From Plantago major (taxonomy: Eukaryota > Streptophyta > Magnoliopsida > Lamiales > Plantaginaceae), in NCBI GenBank assembly GCA_026545765.1, contig CM048844.1, forward strand, positions 25,366,237 through 25,430,236: 64,000 nucleotides of DNA. Reading direction: 5' to 3'. The notes below the pieces were generated by a model, which saw nothing but the letters and a program-made list of their open reading frames with translations, was not told the DNA's origin and searched no databases. Made by a program: the position numbers and the translations under genes. Positions 9,792-20,369 of the stretch are shown piece by piece (the first letter of the stretch is position 1; each line of letters starts with the position of its first letter).

Positions 9792-12195
9792 TCATTGTTG
9801 GTGACTCGGTCTCATAAAGGAATCAGAGAGAGTTAAAATGCCCTTGTAAATAATTATAGGCGGTGACCAACTTCGAAGTTCGGCTTTGAGCTCCTGATTT
9901 TGCTTGATAAGTCCATTGTCCTTATCAGTGAGCTCTGCCAGTGGGCCTAGGATGGCATCTGCTTTTCCAGTAGTGTAACTTGCCTCTTGGAAAGCTTTTT
10001 CAGCTAAAGACGCATCATCGTCCCTTATCATTCCCAGATCTTTCTGAGCAATGACTATGCTAGTTGTTCTCTGAGTGATGAGCTCAGTGAACTTTCTCAT
10101 TTCAGAGGGGACGGAGGCAATTACTTCCTTGTTCTGTGAAGACATCTCCTTTTTCAGATGAGTCAGTACTTGGCATCTGTTCATGTATTCATTGGAGTGA
10201 ACATTTGGCAGTTTGTTGAATATTGTAGGAGCAATCAGCTTCCTTTTCAAGTGAGAAACCGCTAGATGTTCATTGCGGTGCTCTGCCAAAGTCTTGTCTT
10301 CTTCATCATCTGAGTAATCAGCCCAGTGATCTTCATCCTCTTGGACATTTTCATTGATTGTATCGAGTCCAGCAACCATCTCAGAGATTGGTTTCTTTCC
10401 TTTCTGGGAGGATGATGGTACTTCTTTTGAAGATGATGCAGCCTTAGCATCATGCTTGACTTCAGATACTTCTTCAGTATCGAGTTCTTTAGTGATATCA
10501 TGCACAACATCCCGTAGCTCTTTAACCTCAGAGTAAGCAATCATTTCTTGTAAGTATTGATCTTGTAGTTGATCAAGCTTGTCTCTGGATTTAGCTATTT
10601 GATCTTCCAGTTGAAGATGGAGTTGTTGTTCTTCTTCCAACAGTTGTCTGAGTTGAGCACTTCTGGTTTGAGTGTTTAATATTTTCTGATCGGTTTCTTC
10701 AGAAAGCTCAACTACTTGTTCAGTAGTAACTGCGTGTTGGGAAGATGGATGAGTAGATTTCTGAGGTGATGAAGACGGAGATTTCTGTGAAGTCTTCTCA
10801 GTTTGCTTTTCAGCAGCTGAGGCATTGTTTCTCTGTGAAATTCCTCCGGTTCCTGGTGCAGGGGCATCATCATCATCCTTTTTGTCATTATCATCCTTTT
10901 GGTGATGGTCAGTGGGAGGTTCATCAAAGTAATTTTCATTCATTTCTTCCTCCTCATCATCTTCAGATACAAGATTGATCACCTCCGGGATAGTGATCTT
11001 CTGCCCATTAACTTCTTCTTGTTGAAGGTATAAATTGCGATGCAGGCGGGGTGGCTTGAATGCCATCTGTAATCTTGTCTGACCATCTGCCTGTTCAAAG
11101 GCATGTATCAAACTATGCGCCACTTCTTTGGAGAAATCCTTATGCAATAAGGTCGCAACTGTGTACTGTTCGGTAGGGAACATTGCATGGATATATGTCT
11201 CCAAGTCAAGAGCTCGTGCTCGTTTGATTGGTTGATCTGTGATTCTCAATATTTCAGAGAGATCAGAGCACCTTAACTTCTGCCATTTCTTGAAGCATTG
11301 AATATGCTTTGGCAGGGTGTGAGCTTTGAAGAAGTGAAGTAGGTCCCTTGTCTCTTCAATGGGAACCTGCTTTGCATCTGTTTGAGCCTGAAAGAAAGAG
11401 TTTTGAGTGAGTTTCAAAACTTTTGTAGATATCTGAGTATAAGTGTAGTTTAGTTTCTGAGTTACCTGAGTATGAACATCAGGCTCAGATACTTGAACCA
11501 CTGAGACAATGGGTGTCTCAGATATCTTGTTGTAAGGTGGAGACTTGGAAGTCTGTTCCTCATCAACCTTTCTTTCTTGATCCTGAGAAATAAAATGATC
11601 CAATACTTAGGAAATTGTTTGAAAGAAACTGTGCAAATATATGCTTTAATGAGTTCTGAGTTACTTACTTCCTCAATAGGAAGCTCAGAGTCATTTTTCT
11701 CAGAAACTTTCGCAGTCTCTGGTGTTCTTTCAGGTGATGTTGCCTTGGGGGCTTCATCAATTTCCATTGATGCAAGGGATGTCGCAATTTTGTCCCCGTG
11801 CATTTCTACTTCTGATTGATCCTGTAAGTAGAAAGTATTGAATATTTTTAGAAGAGATATGAGATAACCCTAGATGAAGAATACTTATCACTTGATTTGT
11901 CATGTACCTTCATGCTAGAAGGCTCAGTGATGTGTTCTTCAGAAACCTTATTGGTCTCTGGGTTTGTCTCTGGCATTTCTGCCTTATCTTCTTCCATCTC
12001 AGTTGGAGCCTGTTAGAAACATTTACTTAATGGTTAAGCACATAAACAGATAAATGAAGAAGTGTTATCTTAAGAATCAATTATTACCTGTGGTACAGGC
12101 TCAGATATCTTAAGAGCCGAGGTTGAAGAAACCTCCTTTTCAGTTTCTGAGGTAAGCTTTTCAGCTTCCTCTTGTTTCTGTGTTTCTAACTCAGC
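9792..12195 (-). CDS. Copia-1 extra ORF: spliced acidic coiled-coil protein
   Basis: A reading downstream of pol, of unknown function. On the minus strand five exons join in phase 0: 12088-12195 (36 codons), 11908-12009 (34), 11669-11821 (51), 11466-11582 (39) and 9792-11387. The four gaps are 78, 86, 86 and 78 bp and each starts GT and ends AG (for example GTAAGT at 11668 and TTTCTCAG at 11583). The small exons resemble each other: PETNKVSE, PETAKVSE and SETEKEVS, with Ala/Asp-Gln/Glu starts. The large exon has a folded-looking region (DLLHFFKAHTLPKHIQCFKK), acidic tracts (SEDDEEEEM, DKKDDDDAP), a Ser/Gln-rich linker and a long Gln/Glu coiled coil (LRQLLEEEQQLHLQLEDQI). It could be an env-position or Gag-associated product; nothing proves either. 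The 5' limit beyond 12195 is unclear. Confidence 0.55.
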
Positions 12196-12279
12196 CTGTA
12201 ACAAAGAAATTCTATGAGTGACAAGATTTATAAGCATAAAATTTTTCACAAGGTAAGAGTTAAACGATCGATTACTGGC

Positions 12280-13196
12280 GTTGGTCGATTGGTCTCTGGA
12301 ACTTGTGACCTTTCTATACATTGGTCGTCTTGTCCCAGTGCAGTTTCTTTGCTTGAAGTTTCTGGTACTTCACACCTTTCACAGTATGCAACTCAGTTGC
12401 CTCCTGTTGATCATTACGAGTAGATGTCTCGGTTTGATCCCTCTCGATGAGTTGGGAACCCGCTGCTCTTTTGCGGATTTTCTTGATATCTTGCATTCTT
12501 TGGTAAGTCGAAATGGAGTTCATTTACCATTTCATCAACCACTTGTGGCTGTTGTGGTTGTTGTGGTTGTTGTGATTGTCTGGAAGCAGAGGATTGGTCA
12601 GTAGAATGTTCTTAAAGATTTTTAGTTGTGGCGTTTCCATCAGCATCCGCCAGTACTAAAATACCACTCATCAGGGCTTTTTGAAGTTGTGCATGAGAAA
12701 TATTCCCTGATGATGTGTTTGCACCAACAACCTTTGCTATAGGTTCAGCAACCTGTGGTGTAGGTTCTTCTTCAGATACCTTATCACCAGTTACTGTTTC
12801 AGTAACCTTAGCCCTCTTTGTTCTTTCTAGGACTTGAGAGATGATTAGTTCATCATCTTCATCGTCAGAGCTCTCATCAGCATTGGGAACTGATTGATCC
12901 ATTATTCCTGTGGTTTCTGCAGATAGGGCTTGGTGTTTTTCACCACTTTTGGCAGCATTTATGAGTTCATCAGCAAGGCTTTCTGCATTAGTCGCAACAT
13001 TTCTGAAAGCACTTTCTCTTGCTGAGTCTACTTGTTCAGTAGTTGATAACTCTTTTTCATCATTGATGATTTCATCTGCCTTTATCAGTTCATCGACAAT
13101 GCCTGCAGATATCTGAGAATCGACAACCTCTTTGGGTGTGTCTTCTGATTTGCCAGCAGACTTTTCTTGAAGTTCTGGGCTTCTTGGTCGCAACAT
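12280..13196 (-). pseudogene. Copia-1 extra ORF, acidic middle part, broken frames
   Basis: The frame 12612-13196 encodes about 195 residues, acidic and low in hydrophobics (SSDDEDDELIISQVLERTKR, then SEEEPTPQVAEPIAKVVGA). A Gln/Pro-rich piece follows at about 12530-12600 in another frame, then a Lys/Arg/Gln-rich piece (12314-12523). These probably belong to the same extra ORF as 9792-12195, but the frame changes and possible introns between 12196 and 12612 cannot be resolved by eye. Confidence 0.4.
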
Positions 13197-13534
13197 TTTC
13201 TTCAGATACCTTTTCAGACTTTTGCTTCTTAGAACCTTTCTGAGACCCAGTAACCTTTTTCATCAAGTTTGTATACTCATATTTGTAGAGTAGGTTACTG
13301 TTGGCTATTTCATTGCCTCTCCGAGCTCAATGCCAAGCTTTTCCAAAAGTAGCATATTTTCGACCATATCCTCTGATGGCCTTTGGCTCGGCTAGTCCTT
13401 TGGTAATCTTAGGCTCAAGCCTTGAATCTTCTTCACAAACTTGAAGGCGTACTTTCCCGGTTAAAGGGTTTTCCAACCTTTTGTCTTGTTGATTCAGCAA
13501 GAACATCATCATCCACCGTTCTTGGCTTATCCGG

Positions 13535-14157
13535 TCACACCTCCTTGTAGACCATCAAAGCATCGTGAAGAATGCAAGCCAAGACATCCCAGTGAACCAA
13601 CAGATGTCCGGTTGGGATGTCAAGCTTGAACTCGGTGGGTGTATCGATTTTCAAGATCACACACGCCATTGTAAGTTCTTTAACACCTTCAAGGAGTTCA
13701 TCATCCTTGGTGTTTATTTCAAAATCCTTTCCAAGATTTTGAAACTCAAACAACTTCTGAGAAAGTTGTTAAGTCCGTAGGATTTCCTTTCCTTGATGAG
13801 GTTTTATGACACTATTTTAGTGCCTTCAGAAACACAGGAAATAATCCTGGAGTTGTTGTAGAATTCCAACACATCGAGTGATGAAATTCCACTAGGGCGA
13901 GCAGATAGAAAGCCCTTGATTTGTGCCTTTTCAAGCATGTCAAGAATCAATTTTCTATCGGTTTGGTTCTCTATTGCAGCAGAGAGGTATTCCTCAACCA
14001 TGGCACCACCCCAAATCATTCTGTGATTTGAAGTCCAATGGTCAGGATTAAAATTTCCTACCAGTCGGTTGTTCACAATAACCAACTCTGGTGCTTGCTT
14101 TTCAGCAGTACCAGTGGAGGATTGGGATTTCTGTGTTGAAGAGTTCTTGGAGGCCAT
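13535..14157 (-). pseudogene. Copia-1 extra ORF, N-terminal part
   Basis: The extra ORF appears to start at 14157 with MASKNSSTQKSQSS, a Ser/Thr/Gln-rich lead, followed by a region with NFNPDHWTSNHRMIWGG and SSLDVLEFYNNS, and stops at 13804. A second frame (13535-13753) continues with FQNLGKDFEINTK and KLDIPTGHLLVHWDVLACIL. From memory this general pattern resembles N-terminal regions of predicted proteins abundant in Lamiales genomes and tied to copia elements; their function is unknown. The start lies about 0.85 kb after the RNase H stop, so it is a separate ORF, not a pol extension. Confidence 0.45.
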
Positions 14158-14900
14158 CTCTTTATATAGTGTAGGGATTTGAAATTGGTGTTTGAAAGAG
14201 ATTTGATTTAGTAATTCTTTGCAGAAAAACTTAATCTTGATTTGCAGAGATTGTAGAAGGTTTGCAGAGAATCAAGAGAAGGATTTGCTATTTTTGTGTA
14301 AGATGAATTTTCGGATTAGGAAAAAGTGATTTCATTTGCCAAAATCCTATATATATAGCAATTGAATCTCAACAGACAAATACATACAAATTGATTTTGT
14401 GTGTACGTATCTGTGATTTGCAAGCAAGCGTGAGCAAAAGCTAGTTCGACATTAAATGCTTAGTGGGCCATGTCTGAATTTCAACAGTCCACTTTTTACT
14501 GTGAATTAATTTCCACCGTACAGATCAATCGCTTAATTTCATCAAGGGTCACCATTGCTTCTTCAGCAATGATCACAATCAACAAGTGTAATTGTGCCCA
14601 TTTAATGAATTTTGGCTATTAGCTATCTGAATCGCGTCTTTGTATGACCAAGAACACTGTTTGCATCTGAATCTGTCTTATACTTAGGATTTTTCCAAGT
14701 TTTTTTCATCAAGATAGAAATAATGCGAATTTCAAGAGAGTAGTTGACTGCAGATAGTTGTACTATTCTCCTTTGTGTTCTCCGTTTGCAGATTGATTCA
14801 GATATCTGAGTTCCCGTCTCAGAGATCTTAAGCTGTCTTTTTGCTCTTTAGCCTTTTTGACTTCTGGATACCCGTTCCAGTTTTCTCTTTTCTCTTTTCT

Positions 14901-15012
14901 GGATGCCCGTTCCAGATACCTCTGCTCTGGATGCCTGTTCCAGATACCTCTGCTCTGGATGCCCGTTCCAGATACCTCTGCTCTGGATGCCCGTTCCAGA
15001 TACCTGAACTCT
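14901..15012. repeat. 28-bp tandem repeat, four units, between pol and extra ORF
   Basis: Four head-to-tail 28-bp units with core GGATGCCCGTTCCAGATACC start at 14901, 14929, 14957 and 14985, with one related partial unit near 14867. The unit length is not a multiple of three, so it is not a coding repeat. It lies just beyond the end of RNase H. Confidence 0.9.
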
Positions 15013-15013
15013 T

Positions 15014-16390
15014 TCAGTTCATTGGTAGTTCCATTAGTCCAAGACTATGTCTTAAGGCTAAGAATCTACTTTCTTGTAGTGACTTAGTGAAGATATCTGC
15101 AAGTTGGTCTTCAGTGCCAATCTTGAGTATCTCTATATTGCCCTTTTCAACATGGTCTCTGATGAAGTGATGTCTAACATCAATGTGCTTTGTTCTGGCA
15201 TGAAATTTAGGATTCTGTGTAATCGCAATAGCACTTGTGTTGTCACAGAAAATGGGAGTTTTCTTTTCATCGAGTCCATAGTCTTTAAGTTGTTGTTGTA
15301 CCCACAGAATTGTGTTGCACAACAACCAGCAGCAATATATTCAGCCTCTGTGGTAGAAGTTGCAATTGAGTTTTGCTTATTGCTAAACCATGAAATAAGT
15401 CTAGTACCCAGAAACTGACAAGTTCCTGAGGTGCTTTTCCTATCTAGCGTTGATCCGGATAATCGTATTCGAGTACCCAGCTAAACTCAATCCACTCTCT
15501 TTAGGATACCACAATCCTACATCTACTGTACCCTTTACATACCTTAATATTTTCATAGCAATGTTGTAGTGTGTTTGCATTGGATTTGTCTGAAATCTAG
15601 CACATACTCCAACGGCATATTGAATATCAGGTCTACTTGCAGTGAGGTAAAGTAGTGAACCTATCAATTTCCTATACTTATGTTCTTCAGCACTCTTATC
15701 TGATTCAGTATAGGTCATTTTGGTTCCAATGCTCATAGGTATCTTAGCATTCTTTTCAGAAGGCTTAAGATTGAATTTTGTGAGCATATCTTTTGCATAC
15801 TTTGTTTGACTAATGAATATTCCATCATTGAGTTGCTTGACTTGCAATCCTAGGAAATAATTCATTTCTCCCATCATGCTCATCTCAAACTTGCTTTTCA
15901 TGAGATTTGCAAAGTCATTACAAAGTTGCTTGTCCTTAGATCCAAATATGATGTCATCAACATATACTTGAACTAAGAGTAGTTTCCCGTCATGATTTAA
16001 GGTAAATAAAGTTTTATCAACTTCACCTTTCTTGAAACCACTTTCCAGAAGGTACTTGGCCAAAGTGTCATACCATGCTCTTGGAGCCTGTTTCATTCCA
16101 CACAGAGCTTTCTGTAGTTTATAGACCATTTTACTTTCTGAGGAAACTTCAAAGCCAGGTGGTTGCTCAACATAAACTTCTTCTGCAAGTTCACCGTTTA
16201 AGAATGCACTTTTGACATCCATCTGATAAACTTTGAAATCTTTATGAGCTGCAAATGCTAGAAAGAGTCTTATTGCAACCAATCTGGCAATTGGTGCATA
16301 TGACTCGTCAAAGTCTAAGCCTTCAGTCTGGGTAAATCCCTTGGCAACCAATCTTGCTTTGTTTCTGGTTATTTCACCAGATTCATTCAT
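15014..16390 (-). pseudogene. Copia-1 reverse transcriptase (C-terminal part) and RNase H
   Basis: Frame 15440-16390 encodes the copia reverse transcriptase: [20 protein letters not shown], then [24 protein letters not shown] and the catalytic YVDDIIFGS. Frame 15014-15325 encodes the end of RNase H (FCDNTSAIAITQNP, RTKHIDVRHHFIRDH, DQLADIFTKSL). The frame breaks near 15440 within the RNase H start (GYS), where two CAG triplets appear as CG. The N-terminal part of RT is at 17588-17895, separated by the CACTA element at 16395-17584. Confidence 0.9.
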
Positions 16391-16394
16391 CTTG

Positions 16395-17584
16395 CACTAC
16401 AAGAATTCTGTAGAAGGGGCGGAAAGGCGTTGATTCTATCCGTCGCCCGTTCATGACGGATAAACTTAGCCGTCGCCCTGTTTATCCGTCGCTACAGAGC
16501 TTTGCCCAAGATTTAAAAAAAAAAAAAAAAAAAAATTTAGCGACGGATAGATCTATCCGTCGCTATAGCCGAAAAAAAAAGTTAGCGACGGATAGATCTA
16601 GATCTATCCGCGCTAAGCTCACTAAAAAAAACCATATCTCCTCCACCACCTCCTTTCCTCCACCACTTCTCCTCCATTTCTCCTCTCCTCCTCCTCCCAC
16701 CACCACCTTTCTCCTTCCACCACCTTTCTCCTCCACCACCATCCTCCACCACCACCTCCTCCACCACCATCCTCCTCCACCACCATCTCCACCACCACCA
16801 CCTCTCTCCTCCCACCACCATCTCCACCACCACCACCACCACCTCTCCTCCCACCACCACCACCACCACCAACCACCATCTCCACCACCGCACCACCACC
16901 ACCTCTCTCCCACCACCACCACCACCACCACCACCATCTCCACCACCTCTCTCGCCGCCCACCACCCCCGCACCACCACCATCTCCACCACCGCACCACC
17001 ACCATCTCCACCACCGCACCACCACCACCACCACCTCTCTCCTCCCACCACCACCGCACCACCACCATCTCCACCACCACCACCACCACCTCTCTCCTCC
17101 CACCACCACCACCACCATTCCTCCACCCACCCCCACCGCGCCACCCCCACCTTGCCACCACATGCCACCACCGCACCACCTTTCTCCTCCCACCACCACG
17201 CCGTCTATTTAATACAAATTGGATCTGAATATAAAATTGAATACAAATTAATACGATATCTGAAATACAAATCAATATCTCGTATCTGAATACAAATTGA
17301 TATTTAATTAATCCGTATACGAATATAAAAATTCGAATACGGATTTTATTTTTTTAAAAAAAAATAGAAATGGGGCGACGGATAGATCTATCCGTCGCCC
17401 CATTATCAATTTAAAAAAAAAAATGGTCAATCCGTCGTCCAATCCGTCGCGAATTGGACGACGGATTGTTATCCGTCGCCACAGCTCAGAGGCGGATTTT
17501 CTATCCGCCCGATCGATCGCCGATCGGGCGGCGGATAGATTCAGTAGCGACGGATCTATCCGTCACTGAGCCTAATTTGTAGTG
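16395..17584. mobile_element. Non-autonomous CACTA element inside copia-1 RT
   Basis: Ends are CACTACAAGAATT and AATTTGTAGTG, i.e. CACTACAA inverted termini of the En/Spm (CACTA) superfamily, with a 3-bp target duplication TTG (16392-16394 and 17585-17587). Both subterminal regions carry repeats of the palindrome GCGACGGAT..ATCCGTCGC (for example 16541-16563 and 17374-17398), the likely transposase-binding repeats. It has no transposase gene. It interrupts copia-1 RT just after the motif GTKWVF, so it is younger than copia-1. Confidence 0.92.
16625..17205. repeat. (CCA)n-rich minisatellite inside the CACTA element
   Basis: About 580 bp almost wholly of CCA triplets with interspersed TCT and CCG, in irregular higher-order units (CCACCGCACCACCACCATCT recurs). 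It creates long but meaningless ORFs on both strands (Pro/His on plus, Trp/Gly/Val on minus). Confidence 0.95.
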
Positions 17585-17587
17585 TTG

Positions 17588-17895
17588 TTTATGAAAACCC
17601 ATTTAGTTCCAATCACAGATATTCCTTCTATAAATGGAACTAGTTTCCAGACTTTGTTTCTCTCAAATTGATCCAACTCTTCTTGCATTGCAGAGATCCA
17701 GTCTTGGTCTCCTAATGCTTCTTCTATATTTTTAGGTTCAATATTCGAGATGAAACATCCAAAGAGAGAATTAGTATTTTCAGCTATTGCTCTCCTAGTC
17801 CTAACACCCTGATTAATTGGTCCAATTATATCCTTTGCGGGATGATCTTTGATCCATCTCATCATAGGTTTAGTGCTAGTAGGATCAATATCCAC
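17588..17895 (-). pseudogene. Copia-1 reverse transcriptase, N-terminal part
   Basis: Encodes the start of the copia RT domain: KPMMRWIKDHPAKDIIGP, EPKNIEEALGDQDWISAMQE, VWKLVPFIEG and GTKWVF, where the CACTA element interrupts it. The continuation is at 16390 and below. Between 17896 and 18083 the frame linking to integrase is broken. Confidence 0.88.
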
Positions 17896-18083
17896 GTGAT
17901 CTGAATGTGAATCACTAAGATTTTGATTTGATGCTTTTCAAGATTCGAGATATCGACATATGGAAATGTCATGGATATCGACACTTTTCGATGTTAGAGA
18001 TATGGAACATGCATTTCACATTCTTATTTTCAGATACCTCTTCATGATGAAGGTTCTCAAGAACTGTTCCATTTACGGAAACT

Positions 18084-19171
18084 TCATAGGAAATTCCTCA
18101 TCATCATGTGAGTCATCTTGTTGTTACTAGGCATTTCAAGCTTTTCTACGTCAGAGTCATCCTCACTTTCCATAATGATGTTTCTCCTTTCTGAGGATTC
18201 TTCTTTAGAATCCCTCAGTAATAGTTCTTTGAACCTTTCTGAGAGTTCATCATTAGGAGGTGTTTTCTTATTTCCTTCATAGAATACAACATGAATTGAT
18301 TCTTCAATTTTCTTTGTTCTTTTGTTGTAAACTCTGTAGGCTTTGCTATTTGTGGAATAACCAAGAAAAACACCTTCATCTGCCTTTGGTTGAAATGTTC
18401 TCAGATAATCTTTCCCATTGTTTAGAACAAAACATCTACAACCAAATACTCTCAGATGTTTGATATTAGGGGGTCTACCAACCAAGATTTCATAGGGGGT
18501 CTTGTCATGGTGTTTGTTTATCAAACATCTGTTCTGAGTGTAGCAAGCTGTGTTTACAGCTTCAACCCAATAAATTTCACTTATTTCAGTGTCAGCTAGC
18601 ATTGTCCTTGCAGCTTCTTTAAGGGTTCTGTTTTTCCTTTCCGCAACACCATTTTGTTGAGGTGTTCTTACAGAGGAAAGTTGGTGTTGTATACCTTTGC
18701 AGGTACAAAACTCCTTTATGTACTGGTTGACAAACTCAGTACCATGGTCTGTTCTGATTGCAGATACCTTGTCATTTTTCATGACTTCAAGCTTATTTGA
18801 CAAGTTTGGTATCTCACCACGCATCAGTTTGTGTTTGAGGAAAAGACACCCCAAGTGAATCTTGAGAAGTCATCTACAACAACCAGACCATACTTCTTTC
18901 CTGTGTAACTAGTTACAGATGATTCAAAAAGATCCATGTGTAAAAGTTGCAGTGGTCTAACACTAGAGTGTCTGATTTTGGACTTGAAAGAGATCTTAGA
19001 TTGTTTCCCCATCTGACAGGCAGAACAGATACCTTTCTTTCTGAAAGATGTTCTGGGAAGGCCAACCACTAACTCTTTCTTGGCAAGTTTATTCAGAGTT
19101 TTGAAGTTCAAGTGACTCATTCTTTTGTGCCATAACCAGTGCTCTTCTGTGTGACCAGATTGACTCACCAT
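18084..19171 (-). pseudogene. Copia-1 integrase
   Basis: Frames 18824-19171 and 18084-18854 encode the GAG-pre-integrase and zinc-binding N-terminus (HKRMSHLNFKTLNKLAKKEL, CSACQMGKQ), the catalytic core (LHMDLFE, VVVDDFSRFTW, then RTDHGTEFVNQYIKEFC and SSVRTPQQNGVAERKNRT) and the C-terminal region (HLRVFGCRCFV, DEGVFLGYS, HVVFYE). The core residues D, D and E can be assigned to MDLFE, DHGTEF and NGVAERKN. A frameshift near 18840 separates the two frames. Confidence 0.9.
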
Positions 19172-19339
19172 GAGACATTCTTCAGTTGTGGCAGATGCCC
19201 AATCGGCAACATAAAGGCGCCTTTCGCCCGACCAACTAAGTATGCCTTTGACTCATTGTCAATTAGTTTGCGATTTAGCTTTGAATTTTATAGTAAAACC
19301 CTTATGCAAACGGCTCGCTCATGCTAAATAGATTATATT

Positions 19340-19555
19340 TCAAATCCTTAACATATGTCGTCGATTGATTGTTAAAGTCCCCAGTTTGACGTTGCCAAAT
19401 CCCAGAGAGGGATTTAATTCTCCTCCAGCAAATCTGATATCTGGTCCTGTGTTGCAAGCTTTGTAATCAACCAGATTTGCTTTGTCTCCTGTCATGTGCT
19501 TTCCGCATCCACTATCAAATAGCCATTGTGCTTTAGTCCAGGAGGCATACTGCAC
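19340..19555 (-). pseudogene. Copia-1 protease
   Basis: A pepsin-like retroviral-type protease fragment with the active-site motif WLFDSGCGKHMTGD, followed by DIRFAGGELNPSLGFGNVKL. It processes the Gag-Pol polyprotein. It sits between gag and integrase as expected for copia. Frames on both sides are broken (19172-19339 and 19556 upward). Confidence 0.85.
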
Positions 19556-20369
19556 ACAACAGGAAACAGGAGATTAGGTTCTCATATCTTTGATGGAACC
19601 ATCAGAATTAAAGGTTCTTCCAGTAGGAATCCATTTTTGAATGAATTTCTTTGAAATATGCTTTTGTCTGACAGGAACGTAAGGAGGAATTCTATTTGAA
19701 TGAACGTTATCATTAGTAAGAATTATTTTCTTCCTTGGTGTGTTCCTAGGTGCTCCGTATGATGCTTTCAGATACCTATCAGGTTTCTGAGTTTGCTTTT
19801 CAGCAAACTTAGCCTTCCTTGCCAGATTTCTTCAAGCCCTGGCATTCAGTTTTTCAGTGGCTTGATTTAACTTCCACTTCTGATAATTGCTTTGAGCAAT
19901 TCTAGCTTTCAGCCATCGTTCTTGCTCCTGCTTGTACTCATGAGCAAGTTGTTTTCCGATGCCTTTGTAGCCAATACCGTTTCGAGCACTTGAAGCTATC
20001 TGAGATCTTTTCTCGTGACTTTGCTAGTCTCTGGTTGGTCCAATTTCTTTCGAGAAAAAAGTGACATGGGAGAATTTGCCACTCTGCAATTCTACCTTTT
20101 GAGAGACATAGCACTGGTGTTTACACTTTTCGGTGTTGTGTTTCTTTTCGTAGACGTGCCAGTTTTGTTTTGACTTGTTTTTCCACAAAGGTTTGGTCAT
20201 CGCCTTTCCTTTGTCAACAATCTTTGTCTTCTCACCGATACTATAGATTGCATGGGAACCGTCTTCTTTGAGTACTTACAAATGTTCTTCTCTCCTTACT
20301 CTTATTCAGAGTGATAGAACAATCTGTATCGTATTATATTTTCAAGTCCTTTCTTTTACGAAGGATCTC

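Noticed and set aside
16453-17289. Long Pro/His-rich plus-strand ORF, and Trp/Gly-rich minus-strand ORFs over the same bases
   Set aside because: They are only translations of the CCA minisatellite inside a CACTA element; no codon structure or domain.
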